Shown here: one piece after another, positions 32,744-39,574 of the stretch
Layout of the letters: every line of letters starts with the position of its first letter
Numbering within the stretch: position 1 is the stretch's first letter
DNA from: DAOQTX01 sp035340715
Lineage (GTDB): Bacteria > Bacteroidota > Bacteroidia > AKYH767-A > OLB10
Length of the DNA: 39,574 nt
Assembly (NCBI GenBank): GCA_035340715.1
Contig: DAOQTX010000024.1
Location: forward strand, 1-39,574
Direction: 5' to 3'
Notes under the pieces: model-generated
Seen by the model: only the letters and a program-made list of their open reading frames with translations
Told to the model about the DNA's origin: nothing
Database searches by the model: none
Position numbers and translations under genes: made by a program

Positions 32744-34041
32744 ACGAGTGCCTGTGTTAAAGGTGTTCCCGATAAATAATGCGATGGAATATCATTTTTA
32801 AACCCAAGAATGTGCGCAATGGTTGGAACAATATCAATACTCTGACCTGTTACGGATTGTACAACTTGATTTTGAACTACTTTTGATGGAGGCCCGGCAA
32901 TCAAACAAAAAATGTTTTTCGAATTCGCATCTCCATGGTCATTACCATATCGACCAAATGAATCTATGATTGAATTCGATTGAATATCTCTGCCATGCTC
33001 AGGAGCAACAATTAATATAGTATCATTCGCCATACCCGGAGTATTCTGTATAGTGTTCCAGAGATGACCCACTGCATAATCTGCTTTGCGCATATTATTG
33101 CAGGACTTTGTATAATTATTATGACAAATATCTATGTCGGTCATATTCACAACCAACAATTCCGGTTTAAACTGCTTAATGATGCGCTCGGCAAAATAAA
33201 TGTTGTACATATCATTATTCATCGAACTTCCACAATTCCATGGATCTCTGTTGATTCCATTTTTTTGATCTTTAATGAGCTTAGTTATAAAAGCATCCAT
33301 TTGCTCACGATCTGAAGCAGTATTGATGTTCAATTGACCTTGATGAACACCAGCATTAAAATTCTGATTTAAAAATGATCTCATTTGATCAACTCTGCTC
33401 ATCTCATTTTGATTAAAAGAAACGCACAAATCGAGTGGAGTATAATTTCCATCAACCAATAAATCGAGTGGAGAAAAAAAGTTAGCACTATACTTTGCTC
33501 CATAGGATGGGTCGGATGAATAAGATAAATTTTGATTTTCACCAATTCCATTCGAAACCCACCAGGCATTCAAACCTGAGTTTGAAGAAAGGTTGTGTTT
33601 TCTGTAAAACTCAAAAACAGTTGGCTTTTGAGTAGGTTGATTAAAACTAATATCATTATTAACAACCGATCCGGTTATGGCCGTAGTATGACCTTGGAAA
33701 TGTCCTGGAAAGCCGGCACCATATCTAAACTCCTTGAATAAAGTTCCATAATTCTGTAATGCTTGATTGTTTACAGGATTAGGCAAAGCATCTAATCCAC
33801 CCAATATGTCGTTTGAGATTGGCTCCGTTCCATTAAAAAGTGAGGGCATCAAATTGCCTTCACTCTTTTGAATGGATTCCAAATTTCGAACTCCACCAGC
33901 CAATAAGCAAAATACAACATGGTTCACAACACGGTTTCCGGTTGCAGCAAATAATCGTCCTGTAGGAAGAATGTACGGAAGTGCAAATGTAGCGGCTGCT
34001 GCCATTCCCGTGTTTCTTAAAAAGCTTCTTCTGTTCATCAA
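32740..34041 (-). CDS. Tat-exported DUF1501-like protein (alkaline-phosphatase fold)
   Basis: A 433-residue protein. The N-terminus MNRRSFLRNTGMAAAATFAL is a twin-arginine signal (two ATG codons in tandem; the second fits as well). The body resembles DUF1501, a family with the alkaline-phosphatase/sulfatase fold: NHVVFCLLAGGVRNLESI near the N-terminus, FPGHFQGHTTAITG, NMTDIDICHNN, and a C-terminal DTILIVAPEHGRDI followed by GNDHGDANSKNIFCLIAGP. These His/Asp clusters are where the fold binds metal. The Tat route suggests a cofactor inserted before export. In planctomycetes DUF1501 genes are paired with PSCyt/DUF1549/DUF1553 genes; here a cytochrome lipoprotein follows directly. The substrate is unknown. 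Confidence 0.82.
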   Translation of the reverse strand: MMNRRSFLRNTGMAAAATFALPYILPTGRLFAATGNRVVNHVVFCLLAGGVRNLESIQKSEGNLMPSLFNGTEPISNDILGGLDALPNPVNNQALQNYGTLFKEFRYGAGFPGHFQGHTTAITGSVVNNDISFNQPTQKPTVFEFYRKHNLSSNSGLNAWWVSNGIGENQNLSYSSDPSYGAKYSANFFSPLDLLVDGNYTPLDLCVSFNQNEMSRVDQMRSFLNQNFNAGVHQGQLNINTASDREQMDAFITKLIKDQKNGINRDPWNCGSSMNNDMYNIYFAERIIKQFKPELLVVNMTDIDICHNNYTKSCNNMRKADYAVGHLWNTIQNTPGMANDTILIVAPEHGRDIQSNSIIDSFGRYGNDHGDANSKNIFCLIAGPPSKVVQNQVVQSVTGQSIDIVPTIAHILGFKNDIPSHYLSGTPLTQALV

Positions 34042-34049
34042 AAAAATAA

Positions 34050-34565
34050 TTAAAAATAATTGTACTCGTTTGCCGTCATAAAAGCGTAATAGATCTCCTT
34101 GGCTTGCATATCCTGATTCTGAATAATCATATTCCTAAGTGAAAACAATTCAAATGGAGCAGGAAGACGCTTATAAAACTTCTTATAGGTTTTGTTTACA
34201 AATAAATCTACATCTGCATTAATAGTAGTGCGATCCGGAAGAGAGAGTGTACTTTTATTTAAGAGATCGCGAATCATCATATCTCGTACAAGGTCTCTAT
34301 CTCCTATTGCATTAAATGCTATGATTGCTTCTTCGAGCGCACCACCACTGATGGGTTTTTCGAACAGATCGGAATAGGCTTGAGACACAAATTCGATATC
34401 TTTTTTAAGACCATTCTTATCAATATTACTATTGCTTACATGAACTTCATTGATCTCATAAATTGACAAGTCTTTTTTACAAGACGAAGTTGTCATCAAT
34501 AAAACACACAACAAAAGTGTGCTGACCTTTAGTGCTATGGTTTTATTGTATTCCCAAAAATTCAT
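34050..34565 (-). CDS. Helical-repeat lipoprotein (DUF1553/DUF4214-like module), short
   Basis: A 171-residue lipoprotein; lipobox TTSSC with C29 after an extended n-region. The mature part is helical. Its last 55 residues (NKTYKKFYKRLPAPFELFSL ... YYAFMTANEY) follow the same pattern as modules in the gene upstream: an aromatic helix, R-x-P-x-x-x-E, then a helix ending in [SA]-N-E-[YF]. This pattern is also that of the C-terminal helices of DUF1553 and of DUF4214. The start overlaps the upstream gene by 23 bp; the DUF1501-like gene follows after 8 bp. I infer a partner in the same envelope complex. Confidence 0.75.
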   Translation of the reverse strand: MNFWEYNKTIALKVSTLLLCVLLMTTSSCKKDLSIYEINEVHVSNSNIDKNGLKKDIEFVSQAYSDLFEKPISGGALEEAIIAFNAIGDRDLVRDMMIRDLLNKSTLSLPDRTTINADVDLFVNKTYKKFYKRLPAPFELFSLRNMIIQNQDMQAKEIYYAFMTANEYNYF

Positions 34566-35409
34566 TGCTGAGCATTATTGATTTTTGAATGGACGAAATA
34601 CTCCCCCATTGCATGAGTTGATATGAATACAAAACCGATTCGGTTGAATTAGCATTTCGATATAACAAGTCATTGTACATTTTATGAACTTGCTTTTCGA
34701 AATATTCATTGGAAGAAAATAATATTTCAATAATATCTTCTTTCGAATCACCTTCTGAATTGAATAATGTGCCGGTTTGATTACCCAACATATCATCAAT
34801 ATTTTCAATCTCGCTTAAAGTAGGCTGACGGTTCAAAAAATCTGCAAACAGACCAATGGCCCATGCCTCGCCTTTTCCAACAATATCTTCATAGGCAATA
34901 GTATTGACAGTTATCTTATGTGCCTCTACAGTACCTACTAGACTATTTCGAAATTTATTCTTGAGCGAATCAAGCTTTTGCATGGCTTCTAATTCTTTAA
35001 GCAGTATACCATAGTTTGGCAAATTTGATGGTTTATTCAATTCATCTTGAATGAAAATTAAATATTGATCAATAGTATTGTCCGAAATGTTATTTAAGAA
35101 TGCGGAGGTGATATCAGAATACAATTTGAGACGGTATACTTCCTGATTAAACAACCCATCCAAAAATTCTTCTCTGTTGTTAACTGAGCAATTGTTCTTT
35201 CGAAGGATCATCATACCTGAGTCCAATTCAATTGCAGAAGGTGCTTTGCCGATTAAATAGAGATACGACTTTCGAATAAAGTCTTCTCGATACTCATTGG
35301 ATATGGTTCCATCAAAGGGTGCTTGGTTACCTTTGATGATCTCAGATTCTTTTTTGCAAGAAAAAATACTGATTGAAAAAAGCAGTAATACATAAAAAAT
35401 CCTTCCCAT
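34543..35409 (-). CDS. Helical-repeat lipoprotein (DUF1553/DUF4214-like modules), long
   Basis: A 288-residue lipoprotein, first gene of the operon (lipobox SIFSC, C18). Three modules with a shared helical pattern can be read: RKSYLYLIGKAPSAIELDSG, GLFADFLNRQPTLSEIENID and HKMYNDLLYRNANSTESVL, the last two followed about 25 residues later by SSNEYF or LSNEF. The R-x-P-T-x-x-E ... S-x-E-F layout matches the helical end of planctomycete DUF1553 proteins. No catalytic motif. It overlaps the next lipoprotein gene by 23 bp. A TATTTTTG promoter element lies just upstream. Confidence 0.77.
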   Translation of the reverse strand: MGRIFYVLLLFSISIFSCKKESEIIKGNQAPFDGTISNEYREDFIRKSYLYLIGKAPSAIELDSGMMILRKNNCSVNNREEFLDGLFNQEVYRLKLYSDITSAFLNNISDNTIDQYLIFIQDELNKPSNLPNYGILLKELEAMQKLDSLKNKFRNSLVGTVEAHKITVNTIAYEDIVGKGEAWAIGLFADFLNRQPTLSEIENIDDMLGNQTGTLFNSEGDSKEDIIEILFSSNEYFEKQVHKMYNDLLYRNANSTESVLYSYQLMQWGSISSIQKSIMLSNEFLGIQ

Positions 35410-35429
35410 TGTTCGCTTCTGATTGCCCT

Positions 35430-35437
35430 CAAAAATA
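35430..35437 (-). promoter_or_regulatory. Promoter -7 element TATTTTTG of the DUF1501 operon
   Basis: Exact TAnnTTTG on the minus strand, 20 bp before the ATG at 35409. A TTTG further upstream (35463-35466) is 25 bp away, more than the usual 19-21. Confidence 0.5.
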
Positions 35438-35488
35438 GGACATGAACTAATGACGGATTGCTCAAATAAACTTCAAATCTTACAAAAT

Positions 35489-37387
35489 CTAACTTTCTGC
35501 TACTGCACCGCCAGCATAGGCGTGACTCTTATATTTTAGCGAGGGTGAACTAAGATGCGGTCCCAATCCTAGTTTTTCCCAAATCTGATCTATTTGTTCA
35601 ATTGTTTCTTCTGTACTTAACAAAACATTTGGCCAATCTCTTTCAAAACCATCGAATTCTTTTGTTTTTCTAGTACCATCCAGTGCTAATGCTGTATTAC
35701 CGCTAAAAGAATTTAATACATAAAGGTGATCTCTCTTGGGATCGATATTATTGGCAAATCTCCATACTGCATCTGCTATAGAACCGTTGATGGTTCCGGG
35801 TTCCATAAAAATTAGCAGTTTAATCTCAGAAAAATGCTCACTGGATAATAATTTCTGTGCCAATTCTTTGACATGATTTTTTCTATGCTTTTTCAGGGAT
35901 AAGAATACAATGCCCATCGATTGAGATAACAATTGGCTATCCATTGCATCAATCTCAGGAAACTGATTTTGTAACGTGATTAGATCGACAAATCTTGATA
36001 CCTTATGATTCCATGTTGAATTTAACTCTTCAGGAAGTTTTTTGGTTGCATCAATTCCCATTTTTCCACCAAATGCCATGGTTGAACAACTATGATCCAA
36101 TACATCAGTTGGACCTTGATTGAAGAAAATATCCGCAGAAGGATTCGTGTGATTATAAATATAAGATGCCACTTCTTGATTGTTGTGAATATTAACATCT
36201 CCATCAACCACAATCATCATTTTTGTAAACATCATCTGCCCTGCGCCCCATAAAGCATTCATTACTTTTATCGCCTGACCGGGATAATCCTTTTTAATCT
36301 TCACGATAACCATGTTATGAAAAACTCCTTCAACCGGCATCACCATGTCCTCAATCTCAGGTACCATGGTCATTTTAATAGGAGCAATAAAAATTCGTTC
36401 CGTTGCTTTTCCAATCCAAGCATCTTCTTGAGGAGGAATTCCAACAATAGTGGAAGGATATACCGCATTGTCTTTATACGTAATGGCGGTGATATGAAAT
36501 CGAGGATAATAATCCGCTAAGGAATAAAATCCGGTATGATCTCCAAAAGGACCTTCTAATATTAACTCTTCATCAGGATCAACATATCCTTCAATTACAA
36601 AATCAACATCAGATGGAACATATAAATCTTGACTGATGCATTTAACCAACTCAACATGTTTTTTACGAATGAATCCTGCCAACATAAATTCATCCACTCC
36701 ATCTGGTAGCGGAGCCGTAGCAGAATAACTATACACAGGATCGCCTCCAAGAGTGACGACTACTGGCATTCGCTTGTTTAATTTTTTATATTCATTAAAA
36801 TGCCGAGCACTTACTTTATGTTTATGCCAATGCAAAGCGGTAAGATCTGGACCAAATACTTGCATTCGATACAGCCCCACATTACGTATTCCAGTTTGTG
36901 GATCCATTGTTTGAATTACAGGTAACGTCAAAAAAGGTCCTCCATCTTCAGGCCAACAAGTCATCACCGGCAATCGATTAATATCAGGCGAAGTCATAAT
37001 GTTTTTTTGACAGGCACCTCTTCCATTCTTTGTTTTAGGCATCCATGAAGCAATTTGACCAAGCTTTGGCAAAACTTTAAGTTTATCCAAAATGCCTTGT
37101 TTGGGAGAAGTTAAAGACTTGAACAATTCTTCAATCTGTTTAGCCAAATCATCCAGTCGCTCTACTCCTAAAGCAAGAGCCATCCTCTTTTCACTCCCCA
37201 TGGCATTGATCAGGAGGGGAAACTCTTTACCGGTATTTTCGAATAGCAATGCAGGGCCATTTGCTTTTGAAATACGATCGGTTATTTCTGTAATTTGTAA
37301 ATGAGGATCTACAAACTCTTTTATGCGAACCAACTCTCCGTTTTGTTCCAATACATTTATAAATTCTTGCTGATCTTTATAGGCCAT
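35489..37387 (-). CDS. UbiD-family menaquinone-biosynthesis-type decarboxylase
   Basis: Prenylated-FMN dependent aromatic decarboxylase (632 residues). Recognisable blocks are the N-terminal GPALLFENTGKEFPLLIN, SPDINRLPVMTCWPEDGGPF-like central region, the catalytic EGPFGDHTGFYS segment (about 276-287), ERIFIAPIKMTMVPEIEDMVMP, and SCSTMAFGGKMGIDATKK (about 434-451). It is longer than E. coli UbiD (about 500) by a C-terminal domain of around 120 residues, as in the Bacteroidota/Chlamydia-type 'menaquinone biosynthesis decarboxylase' group. It is probably needed for respiratory quinone. It follows the polytopic membrane protein gene by 8 bp. No UbiX partner is in the window. Confidence 0.92.
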   Translation of the reverse strand: MAYKDQQEFINVLEQNGELVRIKEFVDPHLQITEITDRISKANGPALLFENTGKEFPLLINAMGSEKRMALALGVERLDDLAKQIEELFKSLTSPKQGILDKLKVLPKLGQIASWMPKTKNGRGACQKNIMTSPDINRLPVMTCWPEDGGPFLTLPVIQTMDPQTGIRNVGLYRMQVFGPDLTALHWHKHKVSARHFNEYKKLNKRMPVVVTLGGDPVYSYSATAPLPDGVDEFMLAGFIRKKHVELVKCISQDLYVPSDVDFVIEGYVDPDEELILEGPFGDHTGFYSLADYYPRFHITAITYKDNAVYPSTIVGIPPQEDAWIGKATERIFIAPIKMTMVPEIEDMVMPVEGVFHNMVIVKIKKDYPGQAIKVMNALWGAGQMMFTKMMIVVDGDVNIHNNQEVASYIYNHTNPSADIFFNQGPTDVLDHSCSTMAFGGKMGIDATKKLPEELNSTWNHKVSRFVDLITLQNQFPEIDAMDSQLLSQSMGIVFLSLKKHRKNHVKELAQKLLSSEHFSEIKLLIFMEPGTINGSIADAVWRFANNIDPKRDHLYVLNSFSGNTALALDGTRKTKEFDGFERDWPNVLLSTEETIEQIDQIWEKLGLGPHLSSPSLKYKSHAYAGGAVAES

Positions 37388-37395
37388 AGTATTTC

Positions 37396-38775
37396 TTATC
37401 TCGGTGCATTTACTGCAACATCAAAGCTAAGCTTTAAGTTTTCTTTTAGAAAAAGATTAACGTAGTTATTTCTATCGTTTGAAAGTTCTTGCTTGTACAA
37501 GAATCCGGGATCGGGCAAAGGATTTAAAATGAGAAGACCGGTATAACCTCTTTCTTCTAATTCATTCAAGAGTGCAATTCTTTGATCGCATGCCAGACTA
37601 TAATTTGTGCATTTATCTATTTGCCTTTTAAAAATATAAGCGCTCCATGAAATACAAAAAACCAAATACAAATAAACAAACACCTGACCACTAAGCAATC
37701 GTCCCCGATATTGCAATCCAATATTGAAAGTAATGCTAAGAATAAAAAGTGCGGTATAAATACCTATATGATGCCATGAACGTAAAGGGCCAGCTTCACC
37801 CATCACAAAACAGCTTGGAGCAAATGAAATAAAAACCAAAATGAAATAAGTAAATATTGTTTTTCCCCATTTAAAAGATCTTAGCGAATGTCTTTTGCCA
37901 GCTGTGTCGGATCGCATTTTTATTCCTACAAACAAAAACAAAATTGAATAGGGCAATAGGTAATACAATTGAAAAGGGATTGCTAATAAAAGATAGTCAA
38001 GTCCTGCCATCAGTGTTCTCTTAGAGAATACAAACATTGAAATTTCGGGCATAGCATTCATTCTGTTTTCCGTGCCCGGCAACAACATGGTAAACAAAAA
38101 GCCACTTAAAACCGCTATGATGGCTAATATAGTTTTTAAACGATATCGATAATTGCTTCTATTTATATATAACAGAAAAAATAAAATTCCTAATATGAGA
38201 AATAGTATGAATGCGAAAGGTTCGCTGGCATTTCCGGAAAAGAAAAACAAAACATAGATACTTACAATATAGTACCATCGAATGCTAAATATGGCGATCA
38301 AAGCAAAACCTAAAACAGTAAAAACCAATTGGAGAAAATACGAAGTGGATGCAGTGGACCAAAAATAACTCTCATTGAAGCCAACGGTACTGTAGAACAG
38401 TAACATCACGACCCAAATAGATGTATTGATCAGCGCAAAGGATTGAACTTGATAAGTTGATTTTCGAAGAAGATTCTTTAGTAGAATATATACCCCAAAA
38501 CAAAGTGTGCATAAAAAGATTAGATAATACCAAAAGTACCCAATACCAGCTTCATTGAGTTCGATTAACAAAAATGAAAAGTAATAGGGCAGGAATCTTC
38601 CACCCCAAGATTGGACACAACTCCAAGCAAAAGTCCAGGAACCAAAATCTTGAATACCGCTGAGCGCAACGTAATCTTCCGGAACATATCGGTAATACGA
38701 ACCAATGACCGGAATCATAATCAGAAAAAGCAGATTATTTACCAGAAGAAGATAATTGAGTAATCTGTCGTTCAT
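37396..38775 (-). CDS. Polytopic membrane protein, GT-C/DUF6056-like
   Basis: A 459-residue integral membrane protein with about 11-12 hydrophobic segments and a short periplasmic C-terminal domain (about 395-459). The first loop reads YRYVPEDYVALSGIQDFG followed by SWGGRFLPYYFSF: acidic residues after the first helix and a W-x-G-R-F block, the layout of GT-C type lipid-linked glycosyltransferases and of DUF6056. I do not recognise it more exactly. It lies 8 bp upstream of the UbiD-family gene, probably one transcript, though a functional link is not obvious. Confidence 0.7.
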   Translation of the reverse strand: MNDRLLNYLLLVNNLLFLIMIPVIGSYYRYVPEDYVALSGIQDFGSWTFAWSCVQSWGGRFLPYYFSFLLIELNEAGIGYFWYYLIFLCTLCFGVYILLKNLLRKSTYQVQSFALINTSIWVVMLLFYSTVGFNESYFWSTASTSYFLQLVFTVLGFALIAIFSIRWYYIVSIYVLFFFSGNASEPFAFILFLILGILFFLLYINRSNYRYRLKTILAIIAVLSGFLFTMLLPGTENRMNAMPEISMFVFSKRTLMAGLDYLLLAIPFQLYYLLPYSILFLFVGIKMRSDTAGKRHSLRSFKWGKTIFTYFILVFISFAPSCFVMGEAGPLRSWHHIGIYTALFILSITFNIGLQYRGRLLSGQVFVYLYLVFCISWSAYIFKRQIDKCTNYSLACDQRIALLNELEERGYTGLLILNPLPDPGFLYKQELSNDRNNYVNLFLKENLKLSFDVAVNAPR

Positions 38776-38799
38776 TCCTGAACGTGAAATTAGTAATCA

Positions 38800-38818
38800 C
38801 AAACCGAAAATTGGTTTG
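38800..38818. terminator. Weak hairpin after citrate synthase
   Basis: Inverted repeat CAAACC (38800-38805) / GGTTTG (38813-38818) with a 7-base loop in the 83-bp gap. There is no real T run on either strand, so it is a weak terminator candidate for the citrate synthase gene. Confidence 0.3.
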
Positions 38819-38858
38819 AACTCGAGTGGAATAAATAGAATTTATTAACTAAATGTGC

Positions 38859-39574
38859 TTAAGCAGTAGTAGTTTTTTGCTTAATAATACTTTCCAAACC
38901 ATCGGTGGTGATTGATCCGGGACGTTCAATAGGGTTTCCAATAGCTCTGTCCCATAGCAGCGAAGAAAGCACACCCATCGCTCTGCTTACACCAAACAGT
39001 ACCGTGTAAAAGTCGTATTCTTTTAAGCCATAATGCACTAATAAAACTCCGCTGTGTGCATCAACATTTGGCCAAGGATTTTTCACTTTTCCTGTTTTCT
39101 GCAAAATGCCGGGTGCTACGTTATACATCATGTGTACGATACGCACCAACTCATCATCCTTGATGTAGTTGTTGGCAAAATCCATTTGGGCAATAAAGCG
39201 GGGATCTGTTTTTCTAAGCACGGCATGTCCGTAACCGGGTATCACTTTGCCTTCATCCAAAGTTTTTTGAATGTACTCCGCTATTTGTTCTTCATCGGGC
39301 ATTCCGCCACCAAAGTATTTTCTTAAATCCAGAATCCAACGCATTACTTCCTGATTGGCTAAACCATGGAGGGGACCTGCCAATCCATTAAGTCCGGCAG
39401 CAAGCGACATATAGGCATCGCTCAACGCTGAGCCCACCAAGTGGGTGGTATGCGCTGACACGTTACCTCCTTCGTGATCAGCATGTAAGGTTAAGTATAA
39501 TCTCATGAGCATGTAAAAGTCAGGATCATCGTAGCCCAACATATGTGCAAAGTTGGCAGCCCAATCTAATTTTG
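38859..39574 (-). CDS. gltA: Citrate synthase, 5' end cut by window
   Basis: C-terminal 238 residues of a citrate synthase, the TCA-cycle enzyme condensing acetyl-CoA and oxaloacetate. The frame continues to the window edge (KLDWAANFAH precedes the first internal Met at 39542), so that Met is not the start. All three catalytic residues of the pig-heart enzyme have counterparts: His of GPLHGLANQEV (codon at about 39366-39368), His of GYGHAVLRKTDPR (39225-39227) and Asp of PWPNVDAHSGVLL (39060-39062). The sequence is close to the eukaryotic/type I form (SDHEGGN-like ADHEGGNVSAHTTHLVGSALSD), not the hexameric type II of enterobacteria. Confidence 0.96.
   Translation of the reverse strand, partial: KLDWAANFAHMLGYDDPDFYMLMRLYLTLHADHEGGNVSAHTTHLVGSALSDAYMSLAAGLNGLAGPLHGLANQEVMRWILDLRKYFGGGMPDEEQIAEYIQKTLDEGKVIPGYGHAVLRKTDPRFIAQMDFANNYIKDDELVRIVHMMYNVAPGILQKTGKVKNPWPNVDAHSGVLLVHYGLKEYDFYTVLFGVSRAMGVLSSLLWDRAIGNPIERPGSITTDGLESIIKQKTTTA

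Noticed and set aside
38859..39542. Met at 39542 as the start of citrate synthase
   Set aside because: The frame continues upstream to the window edge with conserved citrate-synthase residues, so the gene is truncated by the window.

Overview
The window is about 39.6 kb of AT-rich chromosome from a member of the Bacteroidota. The evidence is a type IX secretion (Por) sorting tail, SPII lipoproteins with Cys-Lys-Lys lipoboxes, DUF4369/TlpA-type thioredoxins, the TAnnTTTG promoter element in front of several genes, and a near absence of Shine-Dalgarno sequences. The EF-P loop sequence recalls Sphingobacteriia/Chitinophagia, but genus cannot be assigned. A run of 10 N inside one gene marks it as a draft or metagenome-derived assembly. 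No rRNA, tRNA, CRISPR array, IS element or prophage was seen, and no gene-free stretch exceeds 300 bases (the longest are about 195 and 168 bp).

Layout. (1) 1-3305, minus: a tight unit of recQ-like helicase, 3-methyladenine glycosylase and the diadenylate cyclase cdaA (3' end cut by the window). (2) 3413-9885: glutamate dehydrogenase, an OsmC-like protein, a secreted beta-propeller/amidohydrolase fusion, and a secreted deiodinase-like protein with a T9SS tail. (3) 9886-12123: a small accessory-looking region with a ribbon-helix-helix + RAMA-domain protein behind a strikingly 10-bp-phased TATAG array, a small exported protein, a cytosolic VWA protein and a Cys-rich exported protein. (4) 12319-18245: a MacB-type permease, the rpsF-rpsR-rplI ribosomal operon, efp, an APH-type kinase interrupted by the N run, and typA. 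(5) 18381-26716: a TlpA-like thioredoxin, an LpxD-family acyltransferase, a SpoIIE-type phosphatase, a polysaccharide export set (O-antigen ligase, Wzz-like, flippase) and rnhB. (6) 26765-31396: an anchored propeller protein, a GH73/LysM lipoprotein and an ACC-deaminase-like PLP enzyme. (7) 31419-35409: a five-gene cell-envelope operon with two helical-repeat lipoproteins, a Tat-exported DUF1501-like protein, a c-type cytochrome lipoprotein and another lipoprotein. (8) 35489-39574: a UbiD-family decarboxylase, a polytopic membrane protein and a 5'-truncated citrate synthase.

The most interesting parts are the RHH-RAMA gene with its phased operator, which is architecturally reminiscent of SeqA; the five-gene DUF1501/cytochrome operon, which looks like a split Bacteroidota counterpart of the planctomycete PSCyt1-DUF1549/DUF1553 + DUF1501 pairs; and a perfect Shine-Dalgarno sequence before rplI in an operon encoding two of the proteins known to sequester the anti-SD in Bacteroidota ribosomes. 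Also notable are three convergent gene pairs whose stop codons interlock in a single TTAR tetranucleotide.
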